Positions 34,595-41,988 of a stretch of 64,000 nucleotides of DNA are shown here, in pieces. The stretch comes from Pseudoduganella armeniaca. Lineage in GTDB: Bacteria > Pseudomonadota > Gammaproteobacteria > Burkholderiales > Burkholderiaceae_D. The translations under genes and the position numbers were made by a program. Each line of letters begins with the position of its first letter. Within the stretch, counting starts at the first letter, position 1. The stretch covers positions 1,550,001-1,614,000 of the forward strand of contig NZ_CP028324.1 of NCBI RefSeq assembly GCF_003028855.1, given 5' to 3'. The notes under the pieces are model-generated. The model did not search any database and was not told the DNA's origin. It saw only the letters and a list, made by a program, of their open reading frames with translations.

Positions 34595-35266
34595 TCATTG
34601 CTGGCGCAGGCTCATGCCGATGCGCTCCACGCGTGGCGTCCAGTGGTCCAGGATGTCGGCCGAGACCAGGATGCGCTCGGCGCGGCCGATCAGCAGTTCG
34701 CGCGGCACGGTGCCGAACACGCGCGAGTCGCCGCTGTTGTCGCGGTTATCGCCCAGCATCAGGAAGCGGTCGGCGGGGATGGTGACCGGGCCGAAGTCGC
34801 GCATCGCCCGCACTTGCGGCAGCACTTGGATGCGGTAGCTGGTCGCGCCGCTGCGCTCCGTCAGGTGCAGTGCCGTCAGGTCGCCCAGCGGTGGCACCGT
34901 CTCCATGCCATTGCCCAGCACCGTGTAGTCGGCCTGCTCGCCGTTGATCAGCAGGCGCTCGCCGCGCATCTCGACCGTGTCGCCGGGCAGGGCGGCGATG
35001 CGCTTGATCAGGCGGGTACCGTCCTTCGGCGACGAGAACGTGACGATGTCGCCGCGCTGCGGTTCGCCCAGCCGCGCCAGCGAGATGTTCGTCAGCGGGA
35101 TCTTGGCGTCGTACGCCAGGCGGTTGACGAACACCACGTCGCCCTCCAGCAGGTTGGGGCGCATCGAGGCGGACGGGATGGGATTCCAGTCCGCCACGGC
35201 GGTGCGGAAGATCCCGAACAGCAGCAGGAAGGCCAGGAAGCCCTTGTTGGCGCGCAGCCAGGTCAT
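34595..35266 (-). CDS. lepB: Signal peptidase I
   Basis: Cleaves signal peptides on the periplasmic side of the inner membrane. 223 residues with one N-terminal helix. Catalytic Ser is in IPSASMRPNLLEGD and Lys in RLIKRIAALPGD; box E GDNRDNSGDSRVFG is present. Shorter than the main proteobacterial LepB (two helices, usually beside lepA), so this is probably a second, accessory copy. Not linked to lepA here. Confidence 0.9.
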   Translation of the reverse strand: MTWLRANKGFLAFLLLFGIFRTAVADWNPIPSASMRPNLLEGDVVFVNRLAYDAKIPLTNISLARLGEPQRGDIVTFSSPKDGTRLIKRIAALPGDTVEMRGERLLINGEQADYTVLGNGMETVPPLGDLTALHLTERSGATSYRIQVLPQVRAMRDFGPVTIPADRFLMLGDNRDNSGDSRVFGTVPRELLIGRAERILVSADILDHWTPRVERIGMSLRQQ

Positions 35267-35315
35267 GTCAGTCTCCGAATGCAGGATGAGGAGACTGCAG
35301 TGTGTGGCGATTTTC

Positions 35316-36008
35316 TTAAGCCGGACTTACCATGCCGAAGGCTGTTGCCAAGCCGCGCCGGCCGCGCGCGGAAACGGACAGCGCGCGGCTGTCCAGGTCC
35401 TGCTCGACCCAGCCTTGGGCCAGTGCCAGCTGCAGCACGGCCGCGCCCAGCGCGCCGCCAAGGTGCGGCTTGCGTTCGCTCCAGTCCAGGCAAGGGCAGG
35501 CGAAGCGGCGGCGCAGCGCGCGCAGCGGCGCCACTTCCACGCCCAGTTGCGCGAAGCGTGCCGTGCCCGCGTCGGTGAGCGCGTATTCACCGGTGGTGGG
35601 CTCGTCCGCCAGCCAGCCTTGCGTCATGCAATGCTCATGCAGCTCGACCGCCAGCGCGCCGGCCATGTGGTCGTAGCAGGTGCGGGCCTGGCGCAGCCGC
35701 GTCGGCGTGGCCGGCTTGAACGGCGCGCGCGGCACGCCGGCCACTACCAGCAGCGCTTCCAGCGCGGCCGCCACGTCGCCGTTCGACAGCCGCCAGTAGC
35801 GGTGCCGGCCCTGCACGAGCTGGACCAGCAGGCCGTCTTCCTTCAGGCGCGCCAGGTGGGCGCTGGCGGTGGAGGGGCTGATTTCCGCCACGACGGACAG
35901 CTCGGTACTGGTGCGCGCATGGCCGTCCAGCAGGCAGCACAGCATGCGCGCCCGTGCCGGCTCCGCGATCGCGCCCGCGATGCGGGCCAGGTGATTGTCT
36001 GCATCCAT
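35316..36008 (-). CDS. ArsR-type winged-helix regulator with C-terminal extension
   Basis: 230 residues. DNA-binding part EPARARMLCCLLDGHARTST, then VVAEISPSTASAHLARLKED is the recognition helix. The C-terminal ~130 residues include cysteines (RTCYDH, FACPCLDW) that could sense metal or redox, but the classic ArsR metal box is absent. Divergent from the P450-like gene (68-bp gap), so it is the probable regulator of that operon. Confidence 0.88.
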   Translation of the reverse strand: MDADNHLARIAGAIAEPARARMLCCLLDGHARTSTELSVVAEISPSTASAHLARLKEDGLLVQLVQGRHRYWRLSNGDVAAALEALLVVAGVPRAPFKPATPTRLRQARTCYDHMAGALAVELHEHCMTQGWLADEPTTGEYALTDAGTARFAQLGVEVAPLRALRRRFACPCLDWSERKPHLGGALGAAVLQLALAQGWVEQDLDSRALSVSARGRRGLATAFGMVSPA

Positions 36009-36076
36009 GATTCGGTCTCCGGCGAAGTATGGCCGCCATCATGCCAGCATACTGGCGCCATCGCAAAGGAGAACCC

Positions 36077-37129
36077 ATGAACTTGTCCGCTCTGCCGGCC
36101 GACGCCCTCGCCGCCGTCACGCATCCCGATCCCTATCCCTACTACGCCGCGCTGGCGCGGCAAGAAGCGCCGTTTCATGACGAGCGCCTGGGCCTGTGGG
36201 TAGCAGCCCATCCAGGCACCGTGCGCGCCATCCTCGCGCATCCCGACTGCCGGGTGCGACCGCCGCACGAGCCGGTGCCCGCGGCACTGGCCGGTCCGGC
36301 GGGCACCGTGTTCGGCGCGCTGGCGCGCATGAACGACGGCGCGCGCCACGAACTGCCGAAAGCCGTGTTGATGGAGGCGTTGGCGGCGCTGCCGGCGGAA
36401 GCGGTGGCGACGCATGCGCGGCGCACGGCCGATGCGCTGCTGGGGCAAGGTGTGGCGCTGACGACGTTCGTGTTCGAGCTGCCGGTACGCACCGTCGCCA
36501 GCCTGCTGGGTTGCACCGATCCGGCCGTGGCGGGCCACGTGGGCCGCTTTGTCGCCGGGCTGGCGCCGCGGGCCGATGCCGCCACCATCGCCGCCGCGCA
36601 CGACGCGGTACCGCACCTGCTGGCGCTGGCGGACGACAGCGCATCGGATGCGCCGCTGCTGCGCGCTGTGCAGGAAGCGGCACGCCGGCATGGCTGGACC
36701 GACGCGGCGGCGTTGCGCGCCAACGTATTGGGCCTGCTGTCGCAAACGTACGAGGCCACCGCAGGACTGATCGGCAACGGCATCGTGGCGCGCCTGCGCG
36801 GCGACGCCCGGCCGTCCGCGGAGCTGGTCGAGCACGTGCTGCGCGCCGATCCGCCGGTACAGAACACGCGCCGCTTCACGGCGGCCGACGTCGATATCGC
36901 CGGCGTGCGCATCGCCGCCGGCCAGACGATCCTGCTGGTACTGGCCGCCGCGGGAGAGCCGTTCGGGCATGGGCGCCATGCCTGCCCGGGCCAGGCGCTG
37001 GCACGAGCGATCGCGCTGCACGCGCTGGACGCGCTGCAGGAACATGGCCCGCTGCCGGACGTGGCGTGGCGCTACCGGGCGTCGCCCAACGGGCGGCTGC
37101 CGGAATTCATCGAAAGGGGAGAGATATGA
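36077..37129 (+). CDS. Degenerate cytochrome P450-like heme protein
   Basis: 350 residues from ATG 36077 with AAAGGAG upstream; P450s are usually near 400. The heme loop is intact (EPFGHGRHACPGQALAR, Cys303). Three features are abnormal. In the I helix the usual AGxET is QTYEATAG, so the proton-relay Thr is Ala227. In the K helix VEHVLRADPP has His253 where the invariant Glu of ExxR should be. Only 47 residues separate Arg256 from Cys303, about 20 fewer than usual, so the meander is shortened. It may bind heme without acting as a normal monooxygenase. Overlaps the ABM gene by 4 bp. Confidence 0.87.
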   Translation: MNLSALPADALAAVTHPDPYPYYAALARQEAPFHDERLGLWVAAHPGTVRAILAHPDCRVRPPHEPVPAALAGPAGTVFGALARMNDGARHELPKAVLMEALAALPAEAVATHARRTADALLGQGVALTTFVFELPVRTVASLLGCTDPAVAGHVGRFVAGLAPRADAATIAAAHDAVPHLLALADDSASDAPLLRAVQEAARRHGWTDAAALRANVLGLLSQTYEATAGLIGNGIVARLRGDARPSAELVEHVLRADPPVQNTRRFTAADVDIAGVRIAAGQTILLVLAAAGEPFGHGRHACPGQALARAIALHALDALQEHGPLPDVAWRYRASPNGRLPEFIERGEI

Positions 37130-37470
37130 TCGCGGTGATTTTCGAAGTGGTGCCGCACGAGGACGGGCGCCAGCGCTACCTGGACATCGCGGCCAGCCTG
37201 CGGCCGCTGCTGGAAACGATCGATGGCTTCATCTCCATCGAACGCTTCCAGAGCCTGGCGGACCCCGCCAAGCTGCTGTCGCTGTCGTTCTTCCGCGACG
37301 AGGAAGCCATCGCGGCCTGGCGCGCACTGGAAACGCACCGGTCCGCCCAGGCGGCCGGCCGGGAAGAGCTGTTCGCCGACTACCGCCTGCGCATCGCCGG
37401 CGTCGTGCGCGACTATGGCCTGCACGAGCGGGCGCAGGCCCCGGCGGACAGCCGCCGCCGGCACGGCTAG
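37126..37470 (+). CDS. Antibiotic biosynthesis monooxygenase (ABM) domain protein
   Basis: 114 residues, single ferredoxin-like ABM domain, cofactor-free oxygenases or heme-degrading enzymes in other members. Family block AIAAWRALETHRSAQAAGRE and ELFADYRLRIAG, close to YqjZ-like proteins. W65 and H71 are the obvious conserved pair; the IsdG heme-degradation triad is not clearly present. Translationally coupled to the P450-like gene, so the two proteins are expected to act together. Confidence 0.88.
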   Translation: MIAVIFEVVPHEDGRQRYLDIAASLRPLLETIDGFISIERFQSLADPAKLLSLSFFRDEEAIAAWRALETHRSAQAAGREELFADYRLRIAGVVRDYGLHERAQAPADSRRRHG

Positions 37471-37471
37471 C

Positions 37472-39604
37472 TCAGTACTTCCAGTTGAGCGAAACGCTGG
37501 CGTTGCGTGGCGCCGCGTAGTAGGCCTGGCTCCAGTACAAGCTGGTCAGGTACTTCTTGTCGGCCAGGTTGTTGACATTGGCGGCGATGCTGAGCTGCTT
37601 GTTGATGTCGTAGCGCGCCATCAGGCCAAAGGTGGCGTAGGACGCCTGGCGGATCACGGCGCCGTCGGCCTCGTTGCGGTAGATGTCGTCCTGCCAGTTG
37701 GCGTTGGCGCCCACCGTCAGCGGCAAGGTCGGCACCTTGTAGGTCGCCGACGCATGGAAGGTGCGGCGTGGCAGGTAGGTCTTGACGGTCTTGCCGTCCG
37801 GGTCCTCGATCGACAGCACCGTGAAGCCGGCGCTGGCCTGCAGGCCGCGCGCCACTTCGCCGGACACGTCCAGCTCGATGCCCTGCGACTCCGCATCGAT
37901 GCCGCGGTAGATGGCCTTGGTGCCGTTGTTGCCGACCTGCTCGGCCGTGTTGTCCTGGCGCGTCTTGAAGATGGCGCCGGAGGCATTGAGCTTGCCGCCG
38001 AACCAGTCGCTCTTGATACCCAGCTCGGCCGTCTTGCCCTTCATCGGATCGAGCGTGGCGCCCGTCACGTCGGTCTCGCTTTGCGGATTGAAGATCGTGG
38101 TGTAGCTGGTGTAGGCCGTCACGTTCGGTGCCAGGTCGTAGGTCAGGCCCACGTAGGGCGTGCTCTTGCTGGCCGACTTGTAGTGGCTGACGCCGTACTG
38201 GATGCCATCGCTGTCGGCCTTCGTATAGGCCACGCCGGTGATCAGCTTGAGCGGGTCGGCCAGGTTGAAGCGGGCCGCGACGAACGCACCCTTGCGCTTG
38301 TCCTGGTAGGAACTGCCGTCGATCGACGCGTCGAAGGTCGGCTCGGCATAGTGGCCGTTCCAGCCGGTCAGCGACGGCATCGGATTGCCGATGCCCTGGC
38401 CGTAGTGCGACACGTCGTCCAGCGTCGACTTCGACCAGTTGGCGCCGAACGTCAGCTCGTGCTCGCGGCCGCCCAGGGCGAACTTGCCGGTGGCGGATGC
38501 ATCGAGCAGCGTCTGCTTGTTGTCCGCGTCATAGCGCGACGGGTAGGCGAACAGGCCCAGGCCCGTGGCGCGCTCCGGCGTGCCGTACACGTACAGCATC
38601 TTGCTGCGGTTCTTGAACGTGTTGCGCGACAAGGTGGCCTGGGCGCGCCAGCCGTTGTCGAAGCGCTGCACCAGCTCGACGAAGGTGCGCTGGTGCTCGT
38701 TGCGGTTGCGCGTCCAGTCGGCCGCCGTGTTGGTGCCGGTGGGGTAGTCGGTCGGCGTCAGGTCCTTGTAGTACAGCGGCAGCGCGCCCCAGATATTGCC
38801 CTTGGCCGTGCCGATCTGCGCGGTGTGGCCGAGCGACAGGGTGGTGGCGGGCGTCAGCTTGGCCTCCAGGATGCCGGAGACCAGCTTGCGCTTGGGCGAG
38901 TAGCGGTCCAGGTAGGAGTCGCCATCCTCGTAGGCGGCGATCAGGCGGCCGCTGACGGTACGCGCCTCGTTCAATGCGCCGGAGACATCCGCATCGACGC
39001 GGTGGCGGTCCCACGAGCCCACGGCGATGCTGGCGGAAGCCTGGAAGTTCGCCGTTGGGCGCTTGCGGATGAAGTTGACGGTGGCGGACGGGTTGCCGGT
39101 GCCGGCCATCAGGCCGTTCGAGCCGCGCACGATGTCGATGCGCTCGTACAGTGCCGTATCGAGGTCGCCGTAGACGTTACCGAACACGAAGGGGATGCCG
39201 ACGCCGTCGTACTGGAAGTTGATGATGTCGAAGCCGCGCGCCGTGTAGTAGGTGCGGTCCGTCTCGATCCGTTCCACCGTGACGCCGGTCGTGTTGGACA
39301 GCACGTCGTTAATGGAATTCATGCGGAAGTCGTCCATCTGCTGGCGCGAGACGACGGAGATCGACTGCGGCGTCTCGCGCAGGGTCAGGTCGAGGCCGGC
39401 CGACGAGCTGCTGCTGCGCGCCGTATAGCCGGCGCTGTTGTCGCCCTTGACGACGACGGTCTGCATCGGTGCTTCCATGGCGTCGGCTGGCGCGTCCGGC
39501 GCCGGCGCCTCGACTGGCGCGGCATGGGCCGCGCCGCACAGCAGGGCGGCGGCGAAAGCGAAGGGACGCAGGCGGAGGGCGAAGCGGGGAGCGGCGGGCG
39601 ACAT
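37472..39604 (-). CDS. TonB-dependent siderophore receptor
   Basis: Outer-membrane barrel with N-terminal plug for ferric siderophore uptake. 710 residues with signal peptide (FAFAAALLCGAAHA). Plug: RETPQSISVVSRQQMDDFRM, ERIDIVRGSNGLMAGTGNPS; C-terminus ends in aromatic NASVSLNWKY. Blocks resemble FhuE/FpvA-type receptors, but the ligand cannot be named. A Fur-box-like sequence sits about 20 bp upstream. Convergent with the P450/ABM operon, only 1 bp from its stop. Confidence 0.93.
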   Translation of the reverse strand: MSPAAPRFALRLRPFAFAAALLCGAAHAAPVEAPAPDAPADAMEAPMQTVVVKGDNSAGYTARSSSSSAGLDLTLRETPQSISVVSRQQMDDFRMNSINDVLSNTTGVTVERIETDRTYYTARGFDIINFQYDGVGIPFVFGNVYGDLDTALYERIDIVRGSNGLMAGTGNPSATVNFIRKRPTANFQASASIAVGSWDRHRVDADVSGALNEARTVSGRLIAAYEDGDSYLDRYSPKRKLVSGILEAKLTPATTLSLGHTAQIGTAKGNIWGALPLYYKDLTPTDYPTGTNTAADWTRNRNEHQRTFVELVQRFDNGWRAQATLSRNTFKNRSKMLYVYGTPERATGLGLFAYPSRYDADNKQTLLDASATGKFALGGREHELTFGANWSKSTLDDVSHYGQGIGNPMPSLTGWNGHYAEPTFDASIDGSSYQDKRKGAFVAARFNLADPLKLITGVAYTKADSDGIQYGVSHYKSASKSTPYVGLTYDLAPNVTAYTSYTTIFNPQSETDVTGATLDPMKGKTAELGIKSDWFGGKLNASGAIFKTRQDNTAEQVGNNGTKAIYRGIDAESQGIELDVSGEVARGLQASAGFTVLSIEDPDGKTVKTYLPRRTFHASATYKVPTLPLTVGANANWQDDIYRNEADGAVIRQASYATFGLMARYDINKQLSIAANVNNLADKKYLTSLYWSQAYYAAPRNASVSLNWKY

Positions 39605-39622
39605 GATCTTCCTTATGAACGC

Positions 39623-39643
39623 AAATGAGAATGATTCGCATTG
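39623..39643 (-). promoter_or_regulatory. Fur box upstream of the TonB-dependent receptor
   Basis: AAATGAGAATGATTCGCATT matches the Fur consensus as overlapping NAT-rich hexamers around ATGAGAATGATTCGCAT. It lies 19 bp upstream of the receptor ATG, where Fur-Fe(II) would block transcription under iron sufficiency. Confidence 0.8.
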
Positions 39644-39775
39644 TATACCGGAAACGGAACTGGCGCCAGCGCACGCGTCGCTGCCGAGTGCGCCGGTGCG
39701 GGCGGTGGCCGTATGCCTGGCCGGACGGACCTGCTACCATGGCGCGCTCGACGCATCGCACGGATTTACCCATCA

Positions 39776-41899
39776 ATGGCCGCCTACTTCATCCCCAGCC
39801 GCATCCACCCCACGGCCGAGCAGACCGACCTGCAGACGGCCACACAGCCCGTGGTGCTGGGCGAGGCCAACGCCGGCGCGGCCAAGACGACGACGCTGGC
39901 CCTGCGCATCGCCGAATCTCTGGCGCGCAACGTGGAGCCGGCGCGCATCCTGGCGCTGGCATTCACGCCGGAGGCGCGCGACGTGCTGCGCCAGCGCCTG
40001 CTGGACATCGGCGTGCCCTGGGACACCGTCAACCAGCTCGACATCCTGACGATCGAGGACCTGGCCATGCGCACCTTGGAACAGCTGGAAGGCGAGCCGC
40101 TCAAGCTGACCTTGCAGCCACGCCGCCTGAAGACCCACGTCTGGCGCGCCATCGACGCGGTGGCGGCGCAGTACGCGGGCCGGCCCGGCAGCCGCTACGC
40201 GGAACTCGACCTGCGCAAGTCGGAGATCGCCGTGTCGGGCTACCTCGATACCCTGCTGCGGCTGAAGGCGCGCATGGCGCTGCAGGGCGAACACGACGAC
40301 GATCCGGTCGAGGCGGCCGAGGTGGCGGGCGAGCCGCTGACGGACTACCTGGTCGCGCTGGCCTACGAAACGATCCGGCTGGATGGTGCGGAGCAGGCGC
40401 AGTTCCGCACCCGCTTCGACCCGACCTACGACCTGGCGCGCATGCTGCGGCGTGAACCCGGCTGCGCCCAGGGATTTCCGCGCTACCGCGTGATCGTCTG
40501 CGACGAGCTGCACGACATGAACGAGGCCAGCTTCGTCATCGTCGAAGCCCTGATCCGCGCCACCGGCGCCTTCTTCACGGGCGTGGGCGACAAGCACCAG
40601 GTCATCCACGACCAGCTGGGCGCCAGCCACGATTACCTGGACTTCCGCTTCCGTCACGCCTTCCCGGCACTGCGCAGCTACCCGTTGACGACGACCTACC
40701 GCCACGGCCCGCACCTGACCCTGGCGATCGACGCGCTGATGGACAACCGCGGCAGCTCGGGCGTGCCCGACCACACGGAGATCCGCCAGCTCCACTACGA
40801 CACGGCCGAGGAGTGCGCCCAGCGCGTGGTGGAGGCGATCAAGGCATGGAAGAAGGACAAGCATCGCCTGGAGCAGTGTGCGGTACTGATGCGCGACCGG
40901 CACCAGTCGATCGCGCTGGAGAACGCGCTGATCGAGGCCGGCATCGGCTACCGCGTGCCCGTCATGAAGGGCTATATGCAGCGCGAGGAGATCCTGTTCC
41001 TGCGCGGCGTGCTGGCGATCACGCTGGACGACCTGCGCGCCGTGCCATCCTACGAGGTGCGTACCGCCATCGTCGAGGCGCTGGCCGCGTTCGCGGGCAT
41101 GGAGGCGGCAGCCGGCTTCGAGAAGGTCAAGCACGACATCGCCAAGGAACCGTCGCTGCTGCCGGGCTTTTTCCGCGGCCACCTGGGTGGCGACGCCCTG
41201 GCCGACGCCGACACGGCGTTTGCCGACGTCATGCGCTACCTGGCAGAAGTAGCGCCGGACAGCCCGGCCGGCGAGGTGCTGGCCGAAGTGTGCCGGCGCA
41301 TGGACGTGGCGGTGGTGGCGAAGCGAGTCTACGTGAACCCGTACGCCGCTTCGGTGGCGGCGCGCTCGATCGACGGCTTCGTGGCGATGGCCCGCAAGTC
41401 GGGCTTGGGCCTGGCCGCGTTCTGGAAGAAGATCAATGCGGCCGAGGTGTTCGCCAGCCGCAAGCGCGAGAAGGACTTCGTGCACCTGGACTGCGTGGCC
41501 GACGTCAAGGGCCAGGAGTTCGGCCACGTCATCATGCCGTACCTGGAGGTGAACGAGTTCCCCAATCCGCTGGTGCCGGCACGCACGGAGCGCAACCTGT
41601 TCTACGTGGGCGTCAGCCGCACGCGCCAGCGCCTCACGCTGCTGTCGCCGACCGAGGCGGAGCGGCGCAGCGGCTTCCTGCGCCAGATGCAGATCGCCGC
41701 CGTGGCGCCGAAGGCGGACCAGGCGCTGCGCCAGCTGGAAGACAAGGTCAGGGAGGAACGTCCGGTGCGCTTGTACCTCACGGCACGTTACGAGGACCGG
41801 GAAGAGGTGCGCCAGCTGGGGGCGCAGTTCGATACGGTGCGCAAGCAGTGGTACATCGATGCGGGGTTGGATACCGGGCCGTTCCAGCGCTGGTTGTGA
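39776..41899 (+). CDS. UvrD-like superfamily 1 helicase with C-terminal DUF5710 domain
   Basis: 707 residues from ATG 39776. SF1A motifs: Q/Walker A GEANAGAAKTTT at residues 29-40 (Ala36 replaces the Gly before the catalytic Lys), motif Ia AFTPEARDVL, motif II VCDELHDMN (DEL H in place of DEFQD), motif III GVGDKHQVI, motif IV TTYRHGP, motif V KGQEFGHVI, motif VI LFYVGVSRTRQRLTLL. The final ~42 residues (YLTARYEDREEVRQLGAQFD then WYIDAG...FQRWL) are a DUF5710 domain, usually found in toprim/plasmid primase-like proteins. DNA repair or mobile-DNA defence are both possible. Confidence 0.9.
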   Translation: MAAYFIPSRIHPTAEQTDLQTATQPVVLGEANAGAAKTTTLALRIAESLARNVEPARILALAFTPEARDVLRQRLLDIGVPWDTVNQLDILTIEDLAMRTLEQLEGEPLKLTLQPRRLKTHVWRAIDAVAAQYAGRPGSRYAELDLRKSEIAVSGYLDTLLRLKARMALQGEHDDDPVEAAEVAGEPLTDYLVALAYETIRLDGAEQAQFRTRFDPTYDLARMLRREPGCAQGFPRYRVIVCDELHDMNEASFVIVEALIRATGAFFTGVGDKHQVIHDQLGASHDYLDFRFRHAFPALRSYPLTTTYRHGPHLTLAIDALMDNRGSSGVPDHTEIRQLHYDTAEECAQRVVEAIKAWKKDKHRLEQCAVLMRDRHQSIALENALIEAGIGYRVPVMKGYMQREEILFLRGVLAITLDDLRAVPSYEVRTAIVEALAAFAGMEAAAGFEKVKHDIAKEPSLLPGFFRGHLGGDALADADTAFADVMRYLAEVAPDSPAGEVLAEVCRRMDVAVVAKRVYVNPYAASVAARSIDGFVAMARKSGLGLAAFWKKINAAEVFASRKREKDFVHLDCVADVKGQEFGHVIMPYLEVNEFPNPLVPARTERNLFYVGVSRTRQRLTLLSPTEAERRSGFLRQMQIAAVAPKADQALRQLEDKVREERPVRLYLTARYEDREEVRQLGAQFDTVRKQWYIDAGLDTGPFQRWL

Positions 41900-41914
41900 G
41901 CTGGTGAGACCCAT

Positions 41915-41968
41915 GGTGACAGGCACCGATTTGCGGGTCGGGAGACCCGCAAATCGGTGCCTGTCACC
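41915..41968. repeat. Perfect 25-bp inverted repeat (GACAGGC class)
   Basis: Arms 41915-41939 and 41944-41968 are exact complements with a GGGA loop; ends are GGTGACAGGCACCGAT. Lies between convergent helicase and ggt genes. No T tract, so not a classical terminator, but the hairpin could still limit convergent transcription. Confidence 0.85.
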
Positions 41969-41988
41969 GCGGGTTTAACGCTGCCTAA

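Noticed and set aside
36175..36912. Minus-strand frame opposite the P450-like gene
   Set aside because: Ala/Arg/Ser-rich shadow; the plus strand has the heme loop and I-helix pattern.
37223..39628. 801-codon plus-strand frame opposite the TonB receptor
   Set aside because: Val/Gly/Arg-rich antisense product with no domain; the receptor on the minus strand is complete with plug and terminal aromatic.
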